From the NCBI RefSeq assembly GCF_013377885.1, contig NZ_JABKAU010000014.1, forward strand, positions 1 through 64,000: a stretch of DNA of 64,000 bases. The letters are read 5' to 3'. The position numbers and the translations under genes were made by a program. Positions 17,418 to 26,744 of the stretch are shown here, piece after piece. Each line of letters starts with the position of its first letter. Within the stretch, counting starts at the first letter, position 1. This stretch comes from Hymenobacter lapidiphilus (GTDB taxonomy: Bacteria > Bacteroidota > Bacteroidia > Cytophagales > Hymenobacteraceae). The notes beneath the pieces were generated by a model that did not search any database, was not told the origin of the DNA, and saw only the letters and a list, made by a program, of their open reading frames with translations.

Positions 17418-19514
17418 ATGAGTTTTTTTCAGACCAAGATTGAATATCTGAAGGGTGTGGGCCTGCAACGGGCGCAGCTACTGCAGAAGGAATTGGGCCT
17501 GTTCACCTACGGCGACCTAATCCAGCGCTACCCCTTTCGCTACCTCGACCGCACCCAGTTCTACAACATCGTGGATTTGCACGACGACCTGCCTTACGTG
17601 CAGGTAAAGGGCATTCTGCGGAACCGGGAGGTGATTGGCGAGGGCCACAAGAAGCGCATGGTGGCCAAGGTAGCCGACGCCAGCGGCGAGTTGGAGTTGG
17701 TGTGGTTCAAGGGGGTGAACTACCTGGAGAAAATCATCAAAAATCACCAGGAGTACATCGTGTTCGGTAAGCCCACGATGTTCAACGGGCGGCCCCAGAT
17801 GGCCCACCCCGAAATGGAGGAAGTAACCGAGCAGAAGCCCGGCCAGAGCTTTTTGCAACCGGTGTACAACACCTCCGAGAAGCTCAAGAACTACCACCGA
17901 GTAGATAGCAAGGCCATTGCCCGGATGGTGGCCGACCTGCTGAAGCTGGCCCTGCCCCATGTGCAGGAAACCCTCTCGCCGGCTCTCATTGAGCAGTATG
18001 GACTGATGAGCAAGGCGACGGCGCTGCAGCAGATTCACTTCCCGCAAACGCCCGATTTACTGCAGACGGCCCGCTTCCGGCTCAAGTTTGAAGAGCTATT
18101 CTACATTCAGCTCAAGCTGCTGCGCCAGCGCGACCAGCGCAAAGTGAGCCTGGCCGGGCAGATTTTTAAAGAGGTGCCCACGCTGGTCCACTTCTACAAA
18201 AACGTATTGCCCTTCGACCTGACCGGGGCTCAGAAACGGGTTATCCACGACATCTATAAGGATTTCTGTGCCGGCCAGCAGATGAACCGGCTCCTACAGG
18301 GCGACGTGGGCTCGGGCAAAACCATCGTGGCGTTCATCTCGATGCTGATGGCGGCCGACAATGGAGCCCAGAGTTGCCTGATGGCGCCCACCGAAATCCT
18401 GGCCAACCAGCACTACACCGGCCTCAAAGAGTTTGCCGACCTGTTGGGTCTGAATATAGGGCTGCTGACCGGCAGCACCCGCACGGCTGCCCGCCGGATG
18501 CTGCACGAGCAGCTGCGTTCGGGCGAAATGCATATTCTGGTGGGTACCCACGCGCTGCTCGAAGACGTGGTGCAGTTCAAGAACCTCGGCCTCACCATCA
18601 TGGATGAGCAGCACCGGTTTGGGGTGGCACAACGGTCCAAGCTCTGGCAGAAAAACCCCCACGTTATCCCCCACGTGCTGGTAATGACGGCCACGCCCAT
18701 TCCGCGCACCCTGGCCATGACGCTTTATGGCGACCTTGATGTGAGCGTGATTGACGAGCTGCCGGCCGGCCGTAAGCCCATCGTCACGGTCCACCGCTTC
18801 GACTCGAACCGGCTGAAGGTGTTCCAGTTTCTGCGCGACCAAGTGAAGCTTGGCCGGCAGGTATATATCGTGTACCCGCTGATTGAGGAAAGCGAGGCCA
18901 TGGCCGACTACAAAGACCTCATGGATGGCTACGAGAGCGTAGCGCGGGCCTTCCCGGAACTACAGATCAGCATTGTGCACGGCCGCATGACGGCCGGCGA
19001 GAAGGACGCCGAAATGCAGCGCTTCGTGGAAAACCAAACCCAGATTATGGTGGCTACTACCGTAATTGAAGTAGGCGTAAACGTACCCAACGCTTCCGTA
19101 ATGGTGATTGAGAGTACCGAACGGTTTGGCCTCTCGCAGCTGCACCAGCTGCGAGGCCGCGTGGGGCGCGGTGCCGACCAGAGCTACTGTATTCTGATGA
19201 GCGGCTACAAGCTCAGCAAGGATTCGCGCACCCGCATCGAGACGATGGTGCGCACCAACAACGGCTTCGAAATTGCCGACATCGACCTGAAGCTACGCGG
19301 CCCCGGCGACCTCATGGGCACCCAGCAAAGCGGCGTACTCGACCTGCTGATTGCCGATCTGGCCAAGGACGGTCGTATTCTAAGTGAGAGCCGGGCCGCG
19401 GCCCAAGCCCTGCTGGAAACCGACCCCAACCTGGCCCTGCCCGCCAACCAAGCCATCCGTCACCACATCGAGAGCCTGCCCGCTACGGCTGTCAATTGGA
19501 GCCGCATCAGCTAA
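17418..19514 (+). CDS. recG: ATP-dependent DNA helicase RecG
   Basis: A 698-residue branch-migration helicase that reverses stalled forks and processes Holliday junctions. An N-terminal wedge/OB region (about 1-200, with YVQVKGILRNREVIGEGHKK) precedes helicase domains: Walker A GDVGSGKT (295-302), the DEQHRFG box (396-402), TATPIPRTLAMTLYGDLDVS motif III, VATTVIEVGVNVPNASVM and QLRGRVGRG (motifs V-VI). Length matches the family (about 690-700). ATG at 17418. It follows gldD after a 100-nt AGCT-rich spacer. Confidence 0.97.
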   Translation: MSFFQTKIEYLKGVGLQRAQLLQKELGLFTYGDLIQRYPFRYLDRTQFYNIVDLHDDLPYVQVKGILRNREVIGEGHKKRMVAKVADASGELELVWFKGVNYLEKIIKNHQEYIVFGKPTMFNGRPQMAHPEMEEVTEQKPGQSFLQPVYNTSEKLKNYHRVDSKAIARMVADLLKLALPHVQETLSPALIEQYGLMSKATALQQIHFPQTPDLLQTARFRLKFEELFYIQLKLLRQRDQRKVSLAGQIFKEVPTLVHFYKNVLPFDLTGAQKRVIHDIYKDFCAGQQMNRLLQGDVGSGKTIVAFISMLMAADNGAQSCLMAPTEILANQHYTGLKEFADLLGLNIGLLTGSTRTAARRMLHEQLRSGEMHILVGTHALLEDVVQFKNLGLTIMDEQHRFGVAQRSKLWQKNPHVIPHVLVMTATPIPRTLAMTLYGDLDVSVIDELPAGRKPIVTVHRFDSNRLKVFQFLRDQVKLGRQVYIVYPLIEESEAMADYKDLMDGYESVARAFPELQISIVHGRMTAGEKDAEMQRFVENQTQIMVATTVIEVGVNVPNASVMVIESTERFGLSQLHQLRGRVGRGADQSYCILMSGYKLSKDSRTRIETMVRTNNGFEIADIDLKLRGPGDLMGTQQSGVLDLLIADLAKDGRILSESRAAAQALLETDPNLALPANQAIRHHIESLPATAVNWSRIS

Positions 19515-19536
19515 AATAGCCAAACTACAGAGGCAT

Positions 19537-19561
19537 AAAAAACGGCTCCTGAAGAGCCGTT
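19537..19561 (-). terminator. Terminator of the small secreted protein gene
   Basis: An 8-bp stem (19541-19548 with 19554-19561) followed on the minus strand by a run of six T. It lies just past the minus-strand stop at 19580 and also sits after recG. Confidence 0.7.
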
Positions 19562-19579
19562 AGGGGAAACTGATGCCGT

Positions 19580-19813
19580 TTATTCGTTCTTGGCGGAAGT
19601 GGTGCGGAGTAGCTGCCACGAGCGAAACTTGCCGCTTTCGGATAACAGTCGTGTTTCCGTATCAGCCGACATCTTGTGCAACGTGGTGCTGTGCACCGGA
19701 ATTATCCACCGAGGTTCGTCGTTTGAAGCTAGCTGCGAATCGGCTGGTGTAGTATTTAGCTTCCCGATGACAACCAAGGAAATCATCAAGACAAAGCGGA
19801 GTAAAGATTTCAT
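19580..19813 (-). CDS. Small secreted protein of unknown function
   Basis: A 77-residue protein from the ATG at 19813. MKSLLRFVLMISLVVIGKL is a plausible signal or membrane segment; the rest is polar (DEPRWIIPVHSTTLHKMSAD...). I recognise no family. Support for it being real comes from the signal-like N-terminus and a minus-strand terminator directly after the stop. It is convergent with recG. It may be species-specific. Confidence 0.5.
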   Translation of the reverse strand: MKSLLRFVLMISLVVIGKLNTTPADSQLASNDEPRWIIPVHSTTLHKMSADTETRLLSESGKFRSWQLLRTTSAKNE

Positions 19814-20122
19814 AAAGTAAGAGAACTTAAGCGTAAAAACCGGACAGCAAGAACTACGCCGCAACAGGTACAGAATTCGGCGCTTTCATATTTTAGGTAG
19901 TGAGCATCACTATATATGGCTGGCTCACTTTTAGAAACGTGGTAATAACGCCACCTCGATTAGCATGGCTTCCTTTACCGACGCCCGTTCAAACGGAAGG
20001 CTTTCGACTGGGTTGCCTTTCGGCCCGCAAAAGCAGTCTTTTGCACTATTATCATTTAGTTAACACCTTGAAAATTGCGCAGATAGCATTCTGAATTTTG
20101 TTCAATTAAAAGTTAGGTACCT
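19814..20122. other. Divergent intergenic region
   Basis: 309 nt between the small minus-strand gene and the 20123 gene. It holds the plus-strand promoter at 20097-20125. Otherwise it is of mixed composition and I see no conserved element. Confidence 0.6.
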
Positions 20123-20125
20123 TTG
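20097..20125 (+). promoter_or_regulatory. Candidate promoter of the 20123 gene
   Basis: TTTG (20097-20100), 17 nt, TACCTTTG (20118-20125). The -7 element is exact and the spacer slightly short. It implies a transcript start near 20130, downstream of the longest possible TTG start. Confidence 0.5.
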
Positions 20126-21628
20126 AAGAGTACAACTGTGCGGGACTTAACCCGTTGCGTCATAAAGCCTTTTCTGCCCGTGCGTTTTACTTTCCTGCTC
20201 GTCGCCAGCTTTACACTGGCTTCCCTGGCCTACCAGCCGGCCTCGGCCCAGCGCGTGAAATCAGCCGCTTTCAACTACTTGCCCGAAACCCGCACCGACC
20301 GCTATAACCAGCGCGTGAACCGCAAAACCCTGCCGCTGCCCGATGGCGGTTTCCTTATTCTGGCCCACCAAACTGCCGACCAATATGCCGTGGAGCGCTA
20401 CGACGCCGACCTGAAGCGCCGCTGGAGCACGGCCCTGCCGCTGGGTGCGGGTGAAGTGGTAGATGGCTTCGGCCAGAGCAGCGAACAGGCGACGGTAGTG
20501 GTTTACCAGAACACAGCCGGAACCCAGCGCCTGGTGGCCTACACCCTAAGCCTGGCCGATGGCCGCAAGAGTCCGGCCCAGAAGCTGGTGGAAGCGAATG
20601 CCCGCGACCGGCGTCCCGGCGTAGCCTTCTCGCCCGATGGCAGCCGGCTGGTAGCTTGGCGCTACCTCACCCAGAGCAATCAGATCAAGGCCATCAGTGC
20701 CAGCGTGTACGATGAAAAGCTCCAGAAGCTGAAGGACCGCAGCTACGATTTTCACGACCAGGGCGACTTTTTCTCGGTAACCGTGCATGTCGGCAACGAC
20801 GGTACCCAGTTTGTAACGCTGGCCGGCGACCAGATGAAGAAACTCAGCGTGCGCCGCTACCGCAACGACTCGCCCGATGTGAAGGTGATGTCGGTATCGG
20901 TGGGTGGTACGTTTGGAGGGAAGGTGGTGAACATCTTCGATTCGCGCTTCGTGTTGCGCCCCGATAACACGCTGTATGCCGCGGCTATCTGCAACGAGCG
21001 GGCCACTGGCCTTTACCACAGCCTGAAGCTGGTGAAGTTCGATTTTGCGGGCGAAAGCGACATGAAGTTTGCCCCCGAAGTGCTGCTGGCGGCCGATTAC
21101 CTGGCTGAGGTGAATAAGGCTGTGGGCGGAACGCCCGCCAAGCGCCTCGAAGACGTGTACCTGACCGACGTGCTGCTTACCGACGACAAGCAGGTGGTAG
21201 TGCTGGCCGAAAAGAAGTATGAGGAGGGCGGCGAAGGCTCGCCCGGGCACACCCGCGAGTTGCACCTGTTCGGCTACAACGAGTTCCTGACGCCCAGCTG
21301 GCGCAGTATTGTAGCCAAAGACCAGGTGGCTCCCGCCGCCGACGGCTACAGCAGCATTGGCTACCGTGCCGCCATATTCGGCTCCGAAGTGCAGTTGCTT
21401 ACCTGGGAGAAGATCAAGGGTAAATCCGACCTCTACCTGCGCCGCCTGAACGTGCCGACGGGCGTGGTAAGCGAGCCGAAAGGCCTGGGCCTGAACGTGG
21501 CCGCCGACCAGAACCTGGCCTATGTAAAAGACTTTACGGCCTGGCTCGACCCCAAAACCATCATCGGCGTCAGCCGCCCCAGCAAGAAGTCGGCGGCCCT
21601 GATGCTCAATAAAATCGCGCTCAAATAA
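20123..21628 (+). CDS. Large secreted protein of unknown function (possible beta-propeller-like repeats)
   Basis: Up to 501 residues. The longest frame starts at TTG 20123. GTG at 20180 would give a tidy signal peptide MRFTFLLVASFTLASLAYQP ending at SAQ, and a promoter element overlapping 20118-20125 favours a start at or after 20138. The mature part has repeated strand-turn units such as PLPDGGFLILAHQ, FSPDGSRLVAW, VGNDGTQFVTLAG and LRPDNTLYAAAI, a pattern seen in propeller-like secreted proteins. No catalytic motif is recognised. A terminator follows at 21719-21757. The location is probably periplasm or cell surface. Confidence 0.75.
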   Translation: MKSTTVRDLTRCVIKPFLPVRFTFLLVASFTLASLAYQPASAQRVKSAAFNYLPETRTDRYNQRVNRKTLPLPDGGFLILAHQTADQYAVERYDADLKRRWSTALPLGAGEVVDGFGQSSEQATVVVYQNTAGTQRLVAYTLSLADGRKSPAQKLVEANARDRRPGVAFSPDGSRLVAWRYLTQSNQIKAISASVYDEKLQKLKDRSYDFHDQGDFFSVTVHVGNDGTQFVTLAGDQMKKLSVRRYRNDSPDVKVMSVSVGGTFGGKVVNIFDSRFVLRPDNTLYAAAICNERATGLYHSLKLVKFDFAGESDMKFAPEVLLAADYLAEVNKAVGGTPAKRLEDVYLTDVLLTDDKQVVVLAEKKYEEGGEGSPGHTRELHLFGYNEFLTPSWRSIVAKDQVAPAADGYSSIGYRAAIFGSEVQLLTWEKIKGKSDLYLRRLNVPTGVVSEPKGLGLNVAADQNLAYVKDFTAWLDPKTIIGVSRPSKKSAALMLNKIALK

Positions 21629-21718
21629 GGACTACGGATCAGCACTTATTTTTCGGATTACACTTATTTTGTGGCCAGCACCGTGTAAACCATTGCTTTG
21701 CTTCCCTCCCAAAACTGT

Positions 21719-21757
21719 AAGCGCCCCTTCCCAGCAATTGTGGGAAGGGGCGCTTTT
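21719..21757. terminator. Bidirectional terminator between convergent genes
   Basis: A perfect 15-bp stem (21719-21733 with 21741-21755) with a 7-nt loop and short T tract. It separates the 20123 gene from glutamate dehydrogenase, which ends at 21786 on the other strand. Confidence 0.88.
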
Positions 21758-21785
21758 GGTTAACCGCTAAGCTAACAGCTAACCG

Positions 21786-23210
21786 TTACGGGAAGATGCC
21801 AAGCGACTGGTAGCTGACGCCGATTTTCTCGATGGCGGTGTAGAAGGCGGCCGTGCGCATATCGGTGATGCCGGGCACTTCGTCCATCACTTTGCGGATA
21901 GACTGGTAGGCGGTAATCATCGTGTCTTCGAGGCCCGAGTGTACGAGGTCGATTTCGTCGGCACCGTGAATGATGGACTGCCGTTCCTCTTCCGAAACGG
22001 TGCGGCCAGTGGTACGCTCAATAGTGGCTACCAGGCGGCGCATGGCACCTTCCTCGGCTCGCTTGCCCATACGCCCGAAGCGCACATTCGACAGGTTTTT
22101 CAGCCACTCGAAGTACGATACTGTTACGCCACCGGCATTCAGGTAGAGGTCGGGCAGAATCAGGATACCGCGCTCCAGCAGGATTTTTTCGGCCGGTTGG
22201 GTAGTGGGGCCATTGGCACCCTCGGCTATAATTTTGGCCTTTATTTTGGCCGCGTTGCCTTCATGAATCTGGTTTTCCAGCGCGGCGGGCAGCAACACGT
22301 CGCACTCATATTCAAGCAGTTCCAGCGAGTCTATTACGTCCTTAGCGCCTTCGAACCCCAGGATGGAACCCGTTTCTTCGCGGTGCTTGAATACGGCAGC
22401 TACATCCAAGCCCTTTTCGTTGTAGATGCCGCCTTCGCGCTCGGCAATACCGGTGATGAACGCGCCGGCTTTCTGGCAGAAATTGGCAGCATGGTAACCC
22501 ACGTTGCCCATGCCCTGCACAATAATTCGCTTGCCCTCAATACCCGGCGTGAGGCCCGCCTTTTTGGTCATCGGCTCATCCAGCAGCATTTCGCGCAGAC
22601 CGAAGAACACGCCCAGGCCGGTGGCCTCAGTCCGGCCTCGGATGCCGCCCTGGCCCACAGGTTTACCCGTTACGCAGCCCAGCGCGTTGGTGTCACCGTA
22701 CTTAAAGGTCATGTAGGTATCGGCAATCCAGGCCATTTCGCGGCCGCTGGTGCCGTAGTCGGGCGCGGGCACGTCCATGCCGGGACCAATCAGGTTCTTC
22801 TTGATCAACTCGCTGGCGTAGCGGCGCGTAACGCGCTCCAAGGTATGTACCGGAGTTGTACGCGGGTTGATTTTCACGCCGCCCTTGGCTCCGCCAAAGG
22901 GTACGTCCACGAGGGCACACTTAAAGGTCATGAGTGTAGCCAGGGCCATTACCTCATCCTCATCTACGTGCATACTGTAGCGGATACCGCCTTTGCTGGG
23001 TAGTTTGTGGTGGCTATGCTGCACTCGAATGCCCTCAAACACCTGCACCTGCCCATCTACCTCAACCGGGAAGTTGACCTTGTAGATGCTGTTGCAGGTC
23101 CGGATTTGAGCAATAATACCGGGAGCCAGCTTCGAAAAGCTGGCCGCGTGGTCATAGAACTGCAGGACGCTGTCGTAAAACGCCTTGCCCTTCGCTTGTT
23201 CGTCGGCCAT
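21786..23210 (-). CDS. Glu/Leu/Phe/Val dehydrogenase (glutamate dehydrogenase)
   Basis: A 474-residue amino-acid dehydrogenase linking 2-oxoglutarate and ammonia to glutamate with NAD(P). The substrate-binding part has SKGGIRYSMHVDEDEVMALA and FKCALVDVPFGGAKGGVKIN with the family's catalytic and substrate lysines; the Rossmann part has VQGMGNVGYHAANF. It is longer than the usual NAD enzyme (about 410-430) because of extra segments, including GGIRGRTEATGLGVF and the C-terminal region. The ATG at 23210 gives MADEQAKGKAFYDSVLQF. Monocistronic. Cofactor preference cannot be read safely. Confidence 0.93.
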   Translation of the reverse strand: MADEQAKGKAFYDSVLQFYDHAASFSKLAPGIIAQIRTCNSIYKVNFPVEVDGQVQVFEGIRVQHSHHKLPSKGGIRYSMHVDEDEVMALATLMTFKCALVDVPFGGAKGGVKINPRTTPVHTLERVTRRYASELIKKNLIGPGMDVPAPDYGTSGREMAWIADTYMTFKYGDTNALGCVTGKPVGQGGIRGRTEATGLGVFFGLREMLLDEPMTKKAGLTPGIEGKRIIVQGMGNVGYHAANFCQKAGAFITGIAEREGGIYNEKGLDVAAVFKHREETGSILGFEGAKDVIDSLELLEYECDVLLPAALENQIHEGNAAKIKAKIIAEGANGPTTQPAEKILLERGILILPDLYLNAGGVTVSYFEWLKNLSNVRFGRMGKRAEEGAMRRLVATIERTTGRTVSEEERQSIIHGADEIDLVHSGLEDTMITAYQSIRKVMDEVPGITDMRTAAFYTAIEKIGVSYQSLGIFP

Positions 23211-23291
23211 AATTTGGGAGAAATGGGTGGGATAGTAACCTCAGCAAACGGCAGATGCCCCCGCTGCGTTGTGTGGGGCCGTTAAGCTACT

Positions 23292-23332
23292 CAAAAGAAA
23301 CAGCCGCCCCCAATATGGGAGCGGCTGTTTCT
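23292..23332 (-). terminator. Terminator of fadE
   Basis: A 12-bp outer stem (23296-23307 with 23321-23332) plus an inner CCC/GGG pairing; on the minus strand CTTTTG follows. It lies about 90 nt after the fadE stop. Confidence 0.75.
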
Positions 23333-23420
23333 CTTAATCCTGTTTTGCATCAGGTAGCGGAATCACAAGGCTATGCACGTGGTCCGTACAAGCCGAAGAA
23401 ATCCGTGCTAATCCGTGGCT

Positions 23421-25208
23421 CTAATAGGCGTACTCGTTGGCTGCAATCAGCTTGTCGGCAATACGACGACGGGCTTCCTTGGCGTTGAACAAGTCGGCCT
23501 TGGTGAAGCGCTTGAGGCCCATGGCCAGCAAACGCTGCTCGTCGCCCTCGGTCATGGTACCAATGGCATCCTTGCCGGCCTTGTTCACCTGGTCCACGGT
23601 GTCGTAGAGGAACACGCGGGCAATGTCAATCTGAGTCGAAAGCTCGTCTTCGCCTTTGGCAGCGGCTTCCTTCTCCACGCGCAGCAGGGTGCTTTCGGCA
23701 GTGTACACTTTGATAGCCATATCGGCAATGTTCATCAGTACCTCCTGCTCCTTAGCGAGCGAGTTCATGTACTTCTGTACAGCCGTGCCAGCTACCATCA
23801 GAATAGCCTTTTTAAGCTTGGCAATGGTCTTTTTCTCGGCGGCAAACAGGCCGGTTTCCTCTTCTGGGTTGAAATCCGGAATGGCCATCAGCTCCTGCTG
23901 AACAGCCTGAGCAGGGCCCATCAAGTCCAGCTCGCCTTTCATGGCCTTCTTCAGAATCATATCAACAGCCAGCATGCGGTTGATTTCGTTCGTGCCCTCG
24001 AAGATGCGGTTGATGCGCGAGTCCCGGTAAGCGCGGTCCATGGGGTAATCGGCCGAGAAGCCGTATCCGCCGTAAATCTGCACGCCTTCGTCTACTACAT
24101 AGTCGAGCACTTCCGAGCCCTCCACTTTCAGGATGGCGCACTCCACGGCAAACTCGCGGGCGGCACCCAGCAAGGCTTCGTTGTGGCTCTGGCCCTTGGC
24201 CAGCAACTCCTGCTCCATACGGAAGATGTCCATACCGGCCCGGTAAATAGCCGACTCGACGGCATAAATACGGATGGCCTGCTGGGCCAGCTTGAACTTG
24301 ATGGCGCCGAACTTGCTGATGGGCATCTTGAACTGCACCCGCTCGTTGGCGTAACGCACGCTCTGGGTGGCGCACATTTTGGTGGCGCCCAAACAGGCAG
24401 CAGCCAGCTTGATGCGGCCGATGTTGAGAATGTTAAAGGCAATCAGGTGGCCCTTGCCAATCTCGCCCAACACGGCCGATTTCGGCACTTTGGCATCAGA
24501 AAGAAACACCTGGCGAGTCGAGGAGCCCTTAATACCCATCTTGTGCTCCTCGTTGCCGAGGGTCAGGCCGGGGGTTTCCTTGTCTACAATAAAGCCGGTG
24601 AACTTGTCGCCGTCAACCTGGGCAAAAACGATGAATACGTCGGCGAAACCACCGTTCGTAATCCACATTTTCTGGCCGTTGAGCACATAATGCTCGCCGT
24701 CTTCAGTCGGCATGGCCTTGGTTTTGGCACCCAGCGCGTCGGAGCCCGAGCCGGGCTCGGTGAGGCAATACGCGCCCATCAACTCGCCATTGGTAAGGCC
24801 GGGCAGGTACTTAGCCTTCTGCTCGTCGTTGCCGAAATATAGAATGGGCAGCATGGCAATACCCGTGTGGGCCGCAAAGGCTACCGGGAACGAGTGGCCA
24901 CCACCCACGCCTTCGGTTACCCGCAGCGAGGTAGGGAAATCCATGTCGAGGCCGCCGAACTGCTCAGGAACGCTCACGCCGAACAGGCCCAACTCGCCGG
25001 CCTTTTCCATCAGGCCGCGCATAAGTCCTTCTTCGTGGTTGTCGAGACGGTCGAGCAACGGCGATACCTCCTTCTCCACGAAGTCGAGCGCCGTCTGGTG
25101 CATCATGTTCTGCTCCTCCGAAAAATCGGCAGGGGTGAATACGTCCTGGGCGTCGGTTTCCTTGATGATAAACTCGCCGCCTTTTACAAGCTGGTTAGCT
25201 ACTTCCAT
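23421..25208 (-). CDS. fadE: Acyl-CoA dehydrogenase, FadE type of the FadNAE pathway
   Basis: A 595-residue FAD enzyme for the first step of beta-oxidation. The acyl-CoA dehydrogenase core spans about 40-440 (YCLTEPGSGSDALGAKTKA, KMWITNGGFADVFIVFAQ, YGGYGFSADYPMDRAYRDSR, and the IFEGTNEINRM segment holding the usual catalytic Glu), followed by a C-terminal helical extension to 595. This length and the gene order match Bacillus FadE (594 residues) in fadNAE. It is separated from fadA by 210 nt with a hairpin at 25344-25373, so a secondary promoter or readthrough is possible. Confidence 0.93.
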   Translation of the reverse strand: MEVANQLVKGGEFIIKETDAQDVFTPADFSEEQNMMHQTALDFVEKEVSPLLDRLDNHEEGLMRGLMEKAGELGLFGVSVPEQFGGLDMDFPTSLRVTEGVGGGHSFPVAFAAHTGIAMLPILYFGNDEQKAKYLPGLTNGELMGAYCLTEPGSGSDALGAKTKAMPTEDGEHYVLNGQKMWITNGGFADVFIVFAQVDGDKFTGFIVDKETPGLTLGNEEHKMGIKGSSTRQVFLSDAKVPKSAVLGEIGKGHLIAFNILNIGRIKLAAACLGATKMCATQSVRYANERVQFKMPISKFGAIKFKLAQQAIRIYAVESAIYRAGMDIFRMEQELLAKGQSHNEALLGAAREFAVECAILKVEGSEVLDYVVDEGVQIYGGYGFSADYPMDRAYRDSRINRIFEGTNEINRMLAVDMILKKAMKGELDLMGPAQAVQQELMAIPDFNPEEETGLFAAEKKTIAKLKKAILMVAGTAVQKYMNSLAKEQEVLMNIADMAIKVYTAESTLLRVEKEAAAKGEDELSTQIDIARVFLYDTVDQVNKAGKDAIGTMTEGDEQRLLAMGLKRFTKADLFNAKEARRRIADKLIAANEYAY

Positions 25209-25343
25209 GATAGTGTGAGATTTGAAGTGGGAAATCGAGAGAAAAACTGTTCGGCTTGCCTACTACTTAGGGTAAGGCGGCGGGCCGTTACTCGTAGCGC
25301 AAGATAGCAAAATTTGTTATGCTTGCCGAGTACTTTGTTAAAA

Positions 25344-25373
25344 GAAAACCCCGAAATGCCTTCCGGGGTTTTC
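25344..25373. terminator. Hairpin between fadA and fadE
   Basis: A 10-bp stem (25344-25353 with 25364-25373, arm GAAAACCCCG) with flanking A and T runs, 46 nt past the fadA stop on the minus strand. If active, it separates or attenuates fadE expression. Confidence 0.75.
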
Positions 25374-25418
25374 GAAATCACCGGTTATCCTTCGCGGATA
25401 AAGAATGCCCCGCGGCTG

Positions 25419-26597
25419 CTACTTCAGCAGCTCGTAGATGCCGGCTACGCCCTGGCCGCCACCTACGCAGGCGGTTACCATGCCGTACTTCTTGTTCTGA
25501 GCACGTAGTTCGTGGAACAGCTGGATGCTGAGCTTGGCGCCGGAGCAGCCGAGTGGATGGCCGAGGGCAATGGCGCCACCGTTCACGTTCACCTTGCTCT
25601 GGTCCATTTCCAGTTCGCGCATTACGGCCAGGCTCTGCGAAGCAAAAGCCTCGTTTAGCTCGAACAGGTCGATATCCTGCAGCTTCATGCCGGCCTGCTT
25701 GAGGGCCTTCGGGATGGCTTTCACGGGGCCCATGCCCATGATGCGCGGGTCGATGCCCTCGGTGGCATACGTCACCATGCGCGCAATTGGCTCCAGGTTC
25801 AGCTCCTTCACCATCCGCTCCGACATCACGATAACGAAGGCAGCACCGTCAGAAGTCTGCGAGGAGTTGCCGGCCGTTACCGAGCCGTTGGCGGCGAAAA
25901 CCGGCCGGAGCCTGCCCAGTGCTTCCACCGAGGTGTCGGCGCGGGGGCCTTCGTCGGTGTCTACTACGTAGGAGCGGGTTTTCTTCTTGCCGGTGGCTTG
26001 GTCGAGGTAGGTTTCGTTGACCGTGATGGGCACAATCTGCTCCTTGAACTTGCCCTCTTGGATGGCCTTGATGGCCTTCTGGTGAGAGTTGTAGGAGAAC
26101 TGGTCCTGGTCTTCACGCGACACCTTGTAGTCCTGCGCTACAGCTTCGGCGGTCAGGCCCATGCCGAGGTAGTAGTCGGGGTGCTTCTGGGCCAGGTTGT
26201 AGTTGGGCACGGTTTTCCAGCCTACGGTGGGCACCATGCTCATGCTTTCGGTGCCACCAGCCACGATGCAGTCGGCCATGCCAGCCGCGATTTTACCAGT
26301 TGCCATGGCAATGGTTTCCACACCCGAGCCGCAGTAGCGGTTCACAATGAGGCCCGATACGTTCATCGGCAAGGCCAACAGCGAAATCAAGCGGCCCATT
26401 TGCAGGCCCTGCTCGGCTTCCGGCACGGCGTTGCCCACAATCACATCATCAATGCGGGTGGGGTCGAGGGCGGGCACCGAGGCCACGAGGTGCTTGATAA
26501 CGTCGGCGGCCAGGTCGTCGGGGCGGGTGAAGCGGAAACCGCCGCGGGTGGCTTTGCCCACGGCCGTGCGGTAACCAGCTACGATATATGCGTTCAT
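25419..26597 (-). CDS. fadA: Acetyl-CoA acyltransferase (3-ketoacyl-CoA thiolase)
   Basis: A 392-residue thiolase that cleaves 3-ketoacyl-CoA to acetyl-CoA and a shortened acyl-CoA. Key residues are visible: nucleophile C89 in NRYCGSGVE, His in GGAIALGHPLGCSGAKL, and the second Cys in TACVGGGQG near the C-terminus. The start MNAYIVAGYRTAVGKA is a standard thiolase N-terminus. It lies between fadN and fadE in the same direction. A composite hairpin-family repeat (26637-26733) sits in the spacer from fadN. Confidence 0.96.
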   Translation of the reverse strand: MNAYIVAGYRTAVGKATRGGFRFTRPDDLAADVIKHLVASVPALDPTRIDDVIVGNAVPEAEQGLQMGRLISLLALPMNVSGLIVNRYCGSGVETIAMATGKIAAGMADCIVAGGTESMSMVPTVGWKTVPNYNLAQKHPDYYLGMGLTAEAVAQDYKVSREDQDQFSYNSHQKAIKAIQEGKFKEQIVPITVNETYLDQATGKKKTRSYVVDTDEGPRADTSVEALGRLRPVFAANGSVTAGNSSQTSDGAAFVIVMSERMVKELNLEPIARMVTYATEGIDPRIMGMGPVKAIPKALKQAGMKLQDIDLFELNEAFASQSLAVMRELEMDQSKVNVNGGAIALGHPLGCSGAKLSIQLFHELRAQNKKYGMVTACVGGGQGVAGIYELLK

Positions 26598-26636
26598 ATG
26601 ATGAGTTCTTAGAGAAGGTGGAATGTTAAAATCCGT

Positions 26637-26733
26637 CTGTCATTCCGAGCGAAGCCGAGGAATCTCGCGTGCCGACGGATGAGTAGTGACTCAACGAAGC
26701 GGTAGAGATGCTTCGACAAGCTCAGCATGACAG
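26637..26733. repeat. Composite hairpin-family repeat between fadN and fadA
   Basis: The left half (26638-26673, CATTCCGAGCGAAGCCGAGG...) is of the GAATCTC type, like 40388-40490. The right half (26696-26733, GAAGCGGTAGAGATGCTTCG...) is of the GCATCTC type, like 35301-35392. Outer ends TGTCAT/ATGACA and GAGC/GCTC still pair. It starts 11 nt past the fadN stop. Confidence 0.75.
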
Positions 26734-26744
26734 CGACTCAACAA

